Positions 7,831-19,436 of a stretch of DNA of 64,000 nt are shown piece by piece. The notes under the pieces are model-generated. The model searched no databases and was not told the DNA's origin. It saw only the letters and a program-made list of their open reading frames with translations. A program made the translations under genes and the position numbers. Location: contig JAJHTX010000002.1 of assembly GCA_032164295.1 (NCBI GenBank), positions 2,232,001-2,296,000 on the forward strand, in the 5' to 3' direction. This DNA is from Inonotus obliquus. Taxonomy: Eukaryota; Basidiomycota; Agaricomycetes; Hymenochaetales; Hymenochaetaceae. Numbering within the stretch: position 1 is the first letter of the stretch; each line of letters opens with the position of its first letter.

Positions 7831-10653
7831 TTATACAACGTCGAAGGAGCCTTTCTTCAAGCGAAGAACATTCAACTGCACTGACGGCCGCTTGGGGTAT
7901 CTGCGAGTCAAAAGTTTTTTCCTCGGTACCCTCGAGATATTCGAAACGGATTCCAATTCCACCGGTTTCCCTGCTTCAATTTTACGTGCATATGCTTCAT
8001 AATCCGCGTCATCCTTGTCCATCACAACCGTGACCAGATCCTTGGTCGCAAACTTACCCCATCGCTTCCCTGCTTCCAATGCTCTGAATTTATGGAAGAA
8101 TATCTGTGGATCGGACGGGTCAGTGATGCCTCGGTTGCTCGGCATGGTGCTTACGGACTTCTTCACCTTGTCTTGCAGGCTCGGTGAAGTTGATCAGGAG
8201 AGCATAATATCGTGCGTCGAATTTTCCGGTCACTGTTTGAATGGCATTCGTCATCATCGCTTCCTTGTTCCAATAGACACGAGCTTACCCATAATTAAGT
8301 TGGTCTGATATAGATTCGAATGATCCTTTTGATAGTGGTCAAGGATATTTTTTGCGTTTTTCTTGAACCACTCCCCTGCATCACACATGCCAACCATGTC
8401 CAGCTTGTACGCTTTGGCATCCTCAACACACATGTACGACCTGTTTACACCCATTGAGATCAGCAACGGGTAGCTTTTCCTGTCGATGGATATTCATCAG
8501 CGATGTATCAACCCGGCTCGACAGAAACGAGTAAATTACTTGACATCCTTCCGGCTCCCTTTCCTCGGTGCAGGGTTTGGTCTACGCAGCTTGGTCTTCA
8601 CTATTTTGACAGGTCCGAGTGGTTTCTCGCTGATCGGATTGGGCAGCCGGGAATTAAACAACCGGACAAACCGACCAGAGGAATCGATGTATCCAACATC
8701 ACATATTTCGCATTCGGTAGGATTCCACAGCGGTTCGTTATCTACATACGTGTGTCAGTTAGCGTTCCATTATCGTCCCTGTGGCTCGACGGTGCTACGA
8801 CAACGTACATCTCTCGCCAATAAAATTCAGGCTGGTCGCAAATATGTCCGCGACCTTATCTCTCGGACGTGGTTCTGTCTGTGTACCGGAATCCTTGTAC
8901 TCTGGTCGCAGAAGGACTGCTGCAGGTCCTTCAAGTGGGATGAGATTGGAGCTCTGAGATCCGGAGCGACTCTCTCTCGTTCCACGAGGAGTTGTGTCTC
9001 TGGATCTCTGAGATACGAGTCTGTCTTTGCTCGCCCGACGGGACGGTGCTTCTGGTCCTCTGCTGGAGCTATGAGATCTGAGGCGGCCTCTGCTTGCTTG
9101 ACGAGATCTGGTTGGTTTTCTCGGTTGTCTGGGCTGACCATGTTTGCCGTTACCGGGGGATGTGGGGCGACTTCTAGATGGAGGGCTTCTACTCTGTTGG
9201 CTTTCTTTTCTGCCTCGACCCTTCTGGCCTGCTAACGAGGATAGTTTTGCCTCAACTTTATCTATGCGTTCCAAGAGCTTGATGACCCCATCCTTGAACT
9301 CTTGTGTGGGTGAATGCTCTTGAATCATCCGCTTAACTTCCGCATCAAGTTTGTCCTCATCCTCCTGTGTTATCGTATGTTTGCTTAATACCGGATTCAC
9401 AAGGTCTTCTGATAGCCTGACTATTTGTGGCAACATTACGGATATAGTTTCATTAATCTCCGACGTTAGTTTCAAATTCTCCATATCGGCAAATAGCTAC
9501 GAGTTCCAGACCAATGAGTTTGGTTGATTGATCGCTGAAGATATTTATACAGACATACGTGAAGTCTTTTAGTTTTGAAGACAATCATTCTCGCTCGACG
9601 TCGAGTGTTATCTGCAATTTCTTCGCGCTTAATGAATTGAAGTATCGTTCTCTGATTATAATCGGCCAAAATCTTCGAGCGTATGAAATCACAATAGCTG
9701 AAATGGACCGCGTATAGGTGAGATGACAATGGAAGCATTTCGCGGGGTACGCACTCGACTATGGATATGTAGTATTTCTTCATTTTGCCCAATAATTCTA
9801 CCCGCACTTTGTCAATGGTACTGGAACCGATCGTATCTATTATGATTCCCCTGACTTGCTGAAATTCATCCACACAGTCCTCTAAAGCTAAACGTGCCAG
9901 TTCTCTGTTGTGCTGCTCATATCAGTGTTGTGAGCTCGCACCTCTGTATATCACGACGGACATACCTGAACTTTAAACAACGACTCCAACATAAGGTGCA
10001 CAACCCCTGCGGTACTTGCTAATACAAGTCCCTCTTCTGGTTCTTTTCCAATTCTCGACGCTCTGAAAAGGGCCAATGCAGCGTCTATAGACAGTGGAAG
10101 GACACGATTCCTGCCCTTCATCTTGCTACGTATCATCTGATACATTCTCTTATGATGTTTTTGATTTTCTACGCCATATGTTTCACGTCGTATTACTTCA
10201 ACCACTGTCTGATAATGTTCTCGGTTTCTTAATACATCCTCGCCAGTCTTGATGCATTCTGCAATAAGTTTCTGGTAGCGAAGTCAATCAGGTCCGCGGA
10301 AGGGCACATCGGCAGGTACTAACATTAATGATTATTTCTTCATCGTGTTTGCGCTGCCTTAGTGATAATTTGGGTACACTTATACTCGTAAACGGTAAAT
10401 GGGTTTTCTTGCGACGCTTCGCTTTATCCCCCTCTGGTCCCCGCTCTGCTACACTGGGAACGAGGGGATATGTGAAAGAAACTTCTCTTTTGGTCTTGGG
10501 TCGCTTTTTCGTTTGGCCTGCTTCCAGAGCAGATTTTCGTCCTGCCAGGTCTTCCTCAACAGAATGAAAGGAAGATTCGGATCGTACAGACAGAGTATGA
10601 CTGGACGAGGAGGGTGGGCTATGTGAGATATCTCTGGACCTTTCCTCAGCCAT
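7831..10653 (-). CDS. Unknown fungal protein, tandem paralogue 1 (9 exons, about 786 aa)
   Basis: I do not recognise the family. Exons read by hand: 10653-10324, 10271-9966, 9912-9755, 9697-9559, 9496-8809, 8741-8540, 8479-8289, 8232-8159, 8103-7831; they sum to 787 codons including TAA. The product has a Ser-rich basic N-terminus, an alpha-helical middle (LSIDAALALFRASRIGKEP; LEDCVDEFQQVRGIIIDTIG), a strongly basic RS/SR-rich stretch (about residues 380-480, SRQASRGRLRSHSSSR) and a conserved C-terminal module: LWNPTECEICDVGYIDSSG, SYMCVEDAKAYKLDMVGMCD, DARYYALLINFTEPARQ, RWGKFATKDLVTVVMDKDDA. The donor of intron 8 (GTCCGT) is weak but is the only one keeping frame. A TATATAAAAC motif sits about 75 bases upstream of the ATG. 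The neighbour at 11169-14417 is a duplicate. Confidence 0.75.
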
Positions 10654-11168
10654 ACTGGACTGTCAGAGGGGCATGGTCACTAAAGACAGACTGTATGCGA
10701 TAAGCCCTTACTTTGACCGGCTGGCACGTTTTATATAGAAATCTCTTATCAGTAACCGCGCAAAGTTGAGGCACGCGTATCGGAGGTAAGATCACGCAAT
10801 CACAGCCTTTTTCAGAAGTAGCTACACACGTGCACATTATGTAAATTTCTCTATCTTGTCTTGGTAAAGGTGAGATTTGATTTTTCATTCACTCCTCACG
10901 CATCACTCTCTTCAATCCATTGTACATACTGCATCCACTCTGGATAAATAGCAAGATATCTCTGATTCTGGATTGTTGCCCCCAAATTTACAAATACCGG
11001 GGAAACTAAGGCATGAACACAGGACGACAATCGATGTTCGCAACTTAACAGTATGTAGAAATGTTTGACACTCCAGGAACAAAATGGCGCTTGCGGCGCT
11101 TGGGTATTACTACGTACTAATAGTAGTACAAGCTGTGACTATAGGTAGTACCAACTTTACTTTTTCCC
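10654..11168. promoter_or_regulatory. Upstream region of paralogue 1 / downstream of paralogue 2
   Basis: This 515-base spacer separates the tandem paralogues. It holds ATTTCTATATAAAAC on the minus strand near 10731-10743, a plausible TATA element for the gene starting at 10653. Nothing else was recognised. Confidence 0.4.
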
Positions 11169-14100
11169 TTATACAACATCGAAGGAGTCGTTTGTGCCAT
11201 TCGTCAACTTCAAGCGAAGAACATTCAACTGCACTGACGGCCGCTTGGGGTATCTTCTAGTCACAGGATATTTCCTCGGTACCCTCGAGATATTCGAAAC
11301 GGATTCCAATTCCACCGGTTTCCCTGCTTCAATTTCATGTGCATATGCTTCATAATCCGCGTCATCCTTGTCCATCACAACCGTGACCAGATCCTTGGTC
11401 GCAAACTTACCCCATCGCTTCCCTGCTTCCAATGCGCTGAATTTATGGAAGAATATCTGTGGATCGGATGGGTCAGTGATGCCCCGGTTGCTCGGCATGG
11501 TGCTTACGGACTTCTTCATCTTTTCTTGCACGCTCGGTGAAGTTGATCAGGAGAGCATAATATCGTGCGTCGAATTTCCCGGTCACTGTTTGAATGGCAT
11601 TCGTCATCATCGCTTCCTTGTTCCAATAGACACGAGCTTACCCATAACTAGGTCGGTCGGATAATATAAATTCGAATGATCCTTTTGATAGTGGCGAAAG
11701 ATCTGTTTTGCGTTCTTCTTGAACCACTCCCCTGCATCACACGCTCCAACCATGTTCAGATTGTGCGTTTTGACATCCTCAACACACATGTACGACCTGT
11801 TTTTACCCCGCGAGATCGGCAACTGGTAGCATTTCCTGTCGATGGATATTCATCAGCGATGTATCAACCCGGCTCGACAGACGGTAAATTACTTGACATC
11901 CTTCCGGCTCCCTTTCCTCGGGTCAATAGGGTTTGGTCTACCCAGCTTGGTCTTCTTTATCTTTATCTTGACAGGGACGAGCAGGTCGATCTTCTCAACC
12001 TTGTCCCTGATCGGATTGAACAGCCGGACAAACGAACCAGAGGAATCGATGTATCCAACATCACATATTTCGCATTCGGTAGGATTCCACAGCGGTTCGT
12101 TATCTACATACGTGTGTCAGTTAGCGTTCCATTATCGTCCCTGTGGCTCGACGGTGCTACGACAACGTACATCTCTCGCCAATAAAATTCAGGCTGGTCG
12201 CAAATATGTCCGCGACCTTATCTCTCGGACGTGGTTCTGTCTGTGTACCGGAATCCTTGTACTCTGGTCGCAGAAGGGCTGCTGCTGCAGGTTCTTCAAG
12301 CGGGATGAGATTGGAGCTCTGAGATCCGGAGCGACTCTTTCTCGTTCCACGAGGAGTTGTTTCTCTGGATCTCTGAGGTACGAGTCTGTCTTTGCTCGCT
12401 CGACGGGACAGTGCTTCTGGTCCTCTGCTGGAGCTCTGAGATCTGAGGCGGTCTCTGCTTGCTTGACGAGATCTGGTTGGTTTTCTCGGTTGTCTGGGCT
12501 GACCATGTTTGCCGTTACCGGGGGATGTGGGGCGACTAGATGCAGGGCTTCTACTCTGTTGGCTTTCTTTTCTGCCTCGACCCTCCTGGTCTGCTGCTAA
12601 CGAGGATAGTTTTTTATCTATGCGTTCCAAGAGCTTGATGGCCTCATCCTTGAACTCTTGTGTGGGCGAATGCTCTTGAATCATCCGCTTAATTTTCGCA
12701 TCAAGTTTGTCCTCGTCAACCTTATGGCTCCTTAATACCACCTCCACAAGGTTTCGTAGGTCTTCTCTTAGCCCCTCAACCTGTGACGCTAATTCGGATA
12801 AAGATTCCTTATCCTCTTGTATCTCTTCTTTTAGCTTAAGTATATGTGACAATATTACGGATAAAGATTCCTTATTCTCCGCTGATATTGTCAAACCCAG
12901 CAAACTGCTAAATAGCTACGAGTCACAGACCAATAAATTTGGTTGATTAATCGTTGAAGATATTTATATGGACATACGTGAAGCCTTGCTGTTTTGAAGG
13001 TAATCTGTCTCGCTCGACGTTGAATGTCATCTGCAGTTTTATCGCGAGTGATGAATTGTTTTATCTTGCTTTTGTTAAGTTCGGCGACAAGCTGGCGGTG
13101 TATGACATGACAATAGCTGAAATGAACCGCGTATAGGTGAGATGACAATGGAAGCATTTCGTGGGGTACTCACTCGACTATAGAATTGAAGTATGTCTTC
13201 AAACTTGCGATTAGTTCTTCCCGTACTTTGTCAATGACACTGGAACCGATCGTATCTATTATGATTTCCGCGACTTGCTGAACTTCATCCACGCAGTCCT
13301 CTAAAGCATAAAGTGCGTTCTGTCTGTTGAGCTGCTCATGTCAGTGTTGTGAGCTCGTACCTCTCTAGAACGAGATGGACATACTAGAATTAGTCTCCAC
13401 GCGTCCAAGCAAAGGTGCAGAAACCCTGCGACAGATGCGATAATATTTCCCTCTGGTGTTCCAGTTCTCGACGATCTGAAAAGGGCCATCGCAGCGTCTA
13501 AACCAAGAGGAAGGGCATACTTTTCGGTGAGTTTTGGAAACCTGTCTTTCGCCTGTTGAAACCAGGTGTCATACTCATCTGCCCACACGGACTTGCCAAT
13601 TTTAATACATCTATCAATAAGGGTCTGGTATCGAAGTCAATTAAGTCCGCGGAAGGGAGTATCGACAGGTACTAACATCAATTTGCCGCTCTCGCACTTC
13701 TTCATCTTGGGTCGATGGCTTCCGAGTCAAGTCGGGTGCACTTGCACTCTTAAACTTAAATAATGATAATAATTTTCCTCTTTCCCTACTCGTTTTAATA
13801 GCACTATCCCGAGATGAAGGGTGAGTTACAGGCATCGAGTATATGCTATCGGTAGAAGGCGTTCCGGGATGAAGTGACACTGGACTAGTGTTCTTTAGGC
13901 TGAAAGAAACTTGTCTACCGGGAAATTTGGGTCGTCCCACTTTTTTCGGATTTTCCCCAGAAGAATGGAGCTCCTCGTCGGAAGAATCAGGCGCAAGTAG
14001 AGCCCCACTCGCCTCAGACGGTGGTGCAACTGATGAGGATGCAAATGATGAGGATGCAACTGATGAGGATGAGGATGCAACTGGTGAGGATGCAATTGAT

Positions 14101-14417
14101 GAGGATGCAACTGATGAGGATGCAAATGATAAGGGAGGTGAGGGTGGGCTTGAGTGATACACTGGCGTTTTTTTCTCTTTCTTCCCTCTTTTCCACATTC
14201 GCCCGATTAAGGATGTTGTTGAACTTCTGGGATGCAATGACATTGATTGTAGATCCCCGGTGTTTCTCTTGCTGCCATTTACGAGACTAAGAAGACTTTT
14301 CGTCCTCCCAAAGGGCCAATTTTGTATTTCTCTCTCTGTTTGTTTGGACATTCGGTGTGGCTCGTGACCTGTAGGATCACCACCACCACCCCTACGACCC
14401 TCGGTGGCTGCATCCAT
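11169..14417 (-). CDS. Unknown fungal protein, tandem paralogue 2
   Basis: Same exon plan as paralogue 1, with first exon 14417-13677 (247 codons) more than twice as long and hardly alignable, while later exons are close to identical. The first exon encodes a Ser/Ala-rich run (VASSSIASSPVASSSSSVAS) over a minisatellite. The coiled-coil exon is longer (KLKEEIQEDKESLSELASQV) than in paralogue 1. The C-terminal module is kept: CEICDVGYIDSSG, YMCVEDVKTHNLNMVGACDA, DARYYALLINFTE, FATKDLVTVVMDKDDA. A GTGAAG present in paralogue 1 near the eighth donor is ATGAAG here, but the GTCCGT donor used in my model is intact in both. I see no disabling change. Function unknown. Confidence 0.75.
14020..14135. 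repeat. Minisatellite GATGAGGATGCAA in exon 1 of paralogue 2
   Basis: Eight or so 12- to 18-base units of GATGAGGATGCAA(C/A)T in tandem on the plus strand. On the coding (minus) strand they give the Ser/Ala/Val run; another minus frame gives HPHQL repeats, a reading-frame shadow. Unit lengths are multiples of three or six, so copy-number change keeps the frame. Confidence 0.8.
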
Positions 14418-14618
14418 TATGGATTGTCAAGGTCAAGGGTTGCCGAAGGATGGTTGTATGCGCTACTGAGTTGAGGAATGGAATGCGACAGACAGGTTTT
14501 GCTTTGACTGCTCGCTTTAAGACTCACGAAAAATAAAAGCAATATTGTGGCACGTGTGGTTACGTATATGCAATGTTCCTGAACACGTGACTCTTTCACT
14601 TACGTCATCTCGCGGCGA

Positions 14619-15268
14619 CAGGTCCTTTAAACAGTACCGTTCCTTTGAACACCATGACTTTTCTCACTCAATTCTTCACTTATCAACTCATAAAAATGCA
14701 AGTACTAAAGAATAGTATGTATCACTGAGTCTGCAAATTTACAAGAAATTTGAGCAAGCTGTTGAGTCTAGAAAAATTATACAGTGCTGATATTTGGTGA
14801 AATTCACAGACCTGAGTCGAAACCAATTCCTCTTGCAATTTCCCCTGTCATTTAATTGTATAGATAACCTGATACTCTAAAAGTATGCCACATATTATAC
14901 TTTCACTCCAAGTTTCAGGGAGAAACTGCTGCTCAATCAATTAATATTGTAAGAAAATCTCAAGAGTGTGATAGTCAAAATGATCGGCGTGCTGAGAAAA
15001 TAAGATATCTCGGAAATTCATTACAACCGGAGTGTAATTGATATTGGCGTGACATTACGTCACAAGGTGTTCAAAGGAGTCGTTTTCCGTGACAGGGGCC
15101 CTTGTTTCTTTCCAGGTCCATATCTATTTTTCTAGCACACCTTCCGGCTTAGAGGAAAATCAGCGTGTGTCTCCTATAGTATACTCCATGTAAATGTATT
15201 TTAATTTCTGAAAAGTTGTGTGTGGAAAGACCTGGGGGCAAGTTTGTAATTGGTGTTTAAAGGAAGTC
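14619..15268 (+). mobile_element. MITE, family M, copy 1 (upstream of SREBP gene)
   Basis: About 650 bases matching 54498-55173 and the two halves around 19106-21385 as reverse complement. Ends carry TCCTTTAAACA inverted repeats (GGTCCTTTAAACAGTACC at left, GGTGTTTAAAGGAAG at right). Internal landmarks shared by all copies are TTCCTTTGAACACC, TCTAGAAAAATTATACAGTG and GTTGTGTGTGGAAAGAC. No coding frame. The copy at 54498 has a TA target duplication, pointing to a Tc1/mariner-type source. Confidence 0.8.
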
Positions 15269-15387
15269 TTAATACTTGCTAGTCACGTGTGGCAAATGTG
15301 GTACGATGATAAGTGGTGCGACAGAGTCTCTCTCCTTCAAGTCAAGTAGTCTGATTCATTCGTCTCCGCAACCACCATACTTCATCA
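15269..15387 (+). promoter_or_regulatory. Proximal promoter of the SREBP-like gene with E-box
   Basis: Only about 120 bases separate the MITE end from the ATG at 15388. They contain AGTCACGTGTGGC (CACGTG E-box near 15284), a site class bound by bHLH factors of the same family as the downstream gene, so autoregulation is possible but only inferred. A CT-rich, CACC-containing leader precedes the ATG. Confidence 0.4.
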
Positions 15388-18300
15388 ATGTCCTCAAGGA
15401 GAACGACCACACCCTCCACTCCATCCTCCGAGTCGCTCTCGGACAGTCCCCAAAGTTCTCCAAACTCGTCTGCTGCCGATTCTCCCCTCGTCTCCTTCCA
15501 CTCCTCCGACTCCCGTAGCTTCCCTGCCTCTCACTCCCCTTCAGCCATCGATTCGTCCCCCGCTGGCTCCCTATTTTCTCCTATATCACCCTCTCTCCAT
15601 GCTGTTTCTCGGGGAGGCGACTGGCCTTCGTCAGTCTCAGTACAGTCCAAGGACCCTTCAGATTCGTTTTGGCATCAGCCCGAGCTATCGCTATTTTCTC
15701 TTGATAACTTCACCTCTGCTAGTGTCATGGACTTCTCCATGGGCTTCGATACCGTGCTCTTTCCAGACGATACAGCATTTTCAGCAACCCCAGCGACCTC
15801 TGGTGGTGGAGTAATCAATCCATCCACTGATCTCTCTTTCTCTTTCAGCTTCCCGGAAGCTCTTCAAAATGTTACTCTGCCGCGTACAAACGCTGATGAT
15901 GAGAGATCCGGCCTTTCTTCCTCGGTTGGCATGTCCACCTCGCCCGTAGCAGAGCCTGCCCGTATGACGGGAAGCCCCTCGTCCAGCGTTCCTGACACGT
16001 CTACTACTTTACCACCACCAGTTTCGACCCAAGGACAGTTGTCCAATGACCAGCTTGTCAACGGATTAGCAGCGTATGCAAAGCAACTCGTCGGACTAAC
16101 GATGGCTCTCCCGTTTGGCGAGTCTGCACCTGGTTGGTCCTCTCTTGTAGTAGCCTTTGTGCCCCTCGTACTTATAGAAAACATAGATCACTCAGAAAGG
16201 AAGCAAGATCAACAACAGCCTGCAAGCATCGCTCCGTCGCTTCCGAACATAACAGCCCCTATTCCCGGGGTATCTACACCATTGAGTTCGCCTTCCCCCT
16301 TTCCTAATGCCGCTCCTACTGCTGCACGTACGAAGACATCACACACAACTATTGAACGGAGATATCGGACGAACCTTAACGCGCGTATCCAGAGTCTCCG
16401 AGCTGCTGTACCTGCTCTTCGCGTCCTGGAGGTCAAGCAAGGCAATCGCGTTGGTAATCTGCAGTTGAAAGAGGGTACTCGACGCGTAGGCGTTGACCCA
16501 GATGCACAGCCAGGTCAAGAAGACGTTATTGACGAACGCGGATACATCGACGGGGTGAAGGTAGCGCGCAAGGGAAGCAAAGCCAACGTTCTTGGCAAGG
16601 CAGTTGAGTATATACATGTTCTGAAACGGCGGGAGATGCGTTTGAAGCGTGAGCAAGAAGGGTTGAAGGCACTCGTCCGTAGTCTTGTAGGCGGGTCAGA
16701 ACTGTTGCAACAATGGGAAAGGATGTGGCGTGAGCGTTTTGGTGGGCCGGAGAAGGATGAAATCGACATGGGGGACGTCGATGATGACAACGACGACGGC
16801 GAGGATGACGATGAGATTGATAATAGAGAGATGGATGATTTGGGAACTGTTTCGGGAAGGAAACGAAAGCGCGTTAAGGCGAATATGGTGTTCCCTGTGA
16901 AAGCCAAGGAAACGAAACCTGCAGGATCCAACGCTCTTTATTATCCCCTAGGAGCTCAGTCTATTCCGATCATGCCCTCGCAGCCTAACTCTGCTTCCGT
17001 AAGCGCTACTTCAAGCTCTGTGCTCGCGCAGCCAGGGAAAAGGAAGCGCGGGCGTCCCCGTAAGGTTCCAATCCCTCCACACGTAACGGTTAACGACGTA
17101 CAAACCTCTTTTGCGCAACAAAATCGTGCTGCCTTGGTTCCAATGGCGGGTGAAACCCTAAAGAAACTTGACCCCGTCTTGAATGAGCAACGAAACTTCG
17201 AGTCTCCGGTTCATTCGAGGGCGACCCCTGGTCAACAATATCTTCTTGCTGCCTTTGCATTTTTTTCATTTTTCAACTCTCCTTTACCATATCAATCCGC
17301 GTCGCCACGGACGACGTCACGCTCAAATCATCACCACACCTATTCAGGGTCGGTTATCATCGACTCTCAGTCAGAGGATATTCGCGTTGGATGGAATACC
17401 GTGGGCAATATTGGACTTCCATTTGCTTGGCATGATGCATTGCAAATCTCACATCTCACTGTGTCACTTCTTCTGCTGCTGTCAATCATGGCCCCGTGGA
17501 TCTCAGAATTCGTGCATCGCATTCCGGGAACGCTAAAATCCATTCTGGACGTTCTACTTATGCTTGATTCTGCACAAGCCTCGTCAGCTTCCATAAACCC
17601 ATATGTCAACGAGGAAGAGAAGACCGACACTGCAATACGGATGGAACTATCCTCCGCACTTTCCAGACGTAGATCGGTCCCTTTCCACGCGGAGATGGAG
17701 ATGTTGCGGAAAGTCCTGGGGTTTAAAACAGGAGTTCTAGGTCTGGTGATTTCGTTATCACGCCAAGTCGCTTCGCGAAGCAAGGGCCATTTTCGCCATG
17801 CGCTTGAACGGCAGGTATTAGAGCAAAAGACTTTCCTACGTTTTGCCGAGCTCGCTGCTATGGACAGTAAGTGACTGATTTTGTATCTGCTGCGCAAGGA
17901 GCATCTGAGAACTGATATACCTGCAGAGGAGATCCCGATCACGATGAGGATCCAAATTTATGCCCACTCCTTCAAGTTCCTTTCCCTCTTTTCAGCATCC
18001 GCGAAGGACATCGCGACGCTGGCGCTAATCATTCGACCTATGTGGCACACAAGAAGCGCCTCTTTGTGGCGTTTAGCATTGATTCGTGCGCGAGAGAAGA
18101 TTGCAAACGTATGTCGACCGTATGAGGCATTCGTATTGGAGAATATGGATGTCGATGAAGCAGCCTCAACACTGGAAACATTAAATTTTCCCATGACCGA
18201 AGCGCGTTACGGTGGTATGGCAGCAATCTCGTCGGTCGAAGACGAGGAAAGGGTCGATCTTGCTAGTCCGCTTGCCGTTCTGGCGAAGTATTCCATTCAT

Positions 18301-18930
18301 GATTTTGTTCGTAAGCATGCCGAGCGCGCCTTCCTTCGATGTGTTGGAAGGAGCGAATTTGTCTTTGCTGAACAAACCAATGGTGGTGGCGATAAGAAAA
18401 AGTTGCAGTGCGAGATCGCCCGTGCCGTGATTGCGGGTCGATCACTTGGTGGATGCACAGCCAAACTCACCGACATATTTGCTAGGATATGTGGCCTGGT
18501 ATCTCAGTCGTCCCTTCCAGAATCCGATTTGGACGCTCAAGACCTCGAGTTCGAGTGCACGGTTCCACCCGGTGGTGCGACCGATACCGACGGTGAACTA
18601 TTCGCCTTGTTGCATGCTATTTCATTATATCACCATATCTTTGCTACGAGTAGAAGTGTAGATGTTGTGGGCATGCAGTGTCGTATGGCAGGCGGTCCCA
18701 GCCTTCGTATTTCGCCAGCACCGGTTCCCTCACCTCCTCCTTCACCATCCCGCTGGGGTGTAGCTCCTCGCTTGGCGCTCCGAAGGTGCCTAGACTCGCC
18801 GGCGTTTGATCGAAACGACGCACTTGAAGATGCCCGCGATTGTGTAGTTGATATGCTGACTACTGTTCCGGGTGGTCGAAGCGACTCAGTTGTTGATTGT
18901 TTGGGAACTAAACTGGCCGATGCGGAATAG
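15388..18930 (+). CDS. SRE1: SREBP-like bHLH membrane-bound transcription factor
   Basis: Two exons, 15388-17866 and 17927-18930 (60-base intron GTAAGT..TGCAG), giving 1160 residues. The N-terminal 300 residues are Ser/Pro-rich. The bHLH starts near residue 316 with HTTIERRYRTNLNARI, including the Tyr in the basic region that distinguishes SREBPs from other bHLH proteins. An insertion rich in charged residues sits in the loop before YIDGVKVARKGSKANVLGKA and helix 2. Two hydrophobic segments follow (about 617-630 YLLAAFAFFSFF and 688-706 LTVSLLLLLSIMAPW), fitting a hairpin in the ER membrane, then a long C-terminal half as in fungal Sre1. By family knowledge it is released by proteolysis under low sterol or oxygen and activates sterol synthesis genes. 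A KRKRGRPRK AT-hook-like motif lies near residue 551. Confidence 0.9.
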
Positions 18931-19105
18931 AAGGTGGCTCAGTGATAATGTATGATTCCTACGTGTTGCATTCGGAGACTAGTTCACTAACATGCTTGGT
19001 TCTGAGGGGTGGTATTGTTTGTTCTTTCTTGGGTCTCAGTTCACCTAGTAGATTAATTGAGCTTCTTCCACTCATTATTACTAAACGAGTAAATATTATG
19101 TAATA
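18931..19105. other. 3' flank of the SREBP-like gene
   Basis: 175 bases of AT-rich sequence between the stop codon and the TA preceding the family-M MITE. No feature beyond a likely 3' UTR. Confidence 0.4.
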
Positions 19106-19436
19106 CAGTCAAAGACGCGTCCTTTGAACACCCAATTGAAATTGGGCCCAGAGAACGCCACACGCCAGTTTTCTCAAATTTAAACACACAATCTTGGAGA
19201 TTATTACGAAAGCTACTTGCTGAATTTTTTTCGGGGCAGAAAACGCTGTGGAAAAATAGATATGGGTTCGTGAAGAAAGTGAGGAAAATGTCACAAGACT
19301 CACTCCTTTGAACACCTTGTGACGTGATGTCACGATTACACTTGGTTACAAATGATTTGCCGAGAGATCTAATTATGGCAATATTTCGATCATTTTTCCA
19401 GTCACACTTTGCGAGTTTTATGTGTTATTAGTATTA

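Noticed and set aside
8486..9235. 249- and 252-codon plus-strand frames (also 11842-12600)
   Set aside because: They are shadows of the RS-rich exons of the minus-strand paralogues; they repeat in both only because the genes are duplicated.
13895..14125. HPHQLHPHQL repeat protein
   Set aside because: Out-of-frame reading of the minisatellite inside the Ser/Ala run of paralogue 2.
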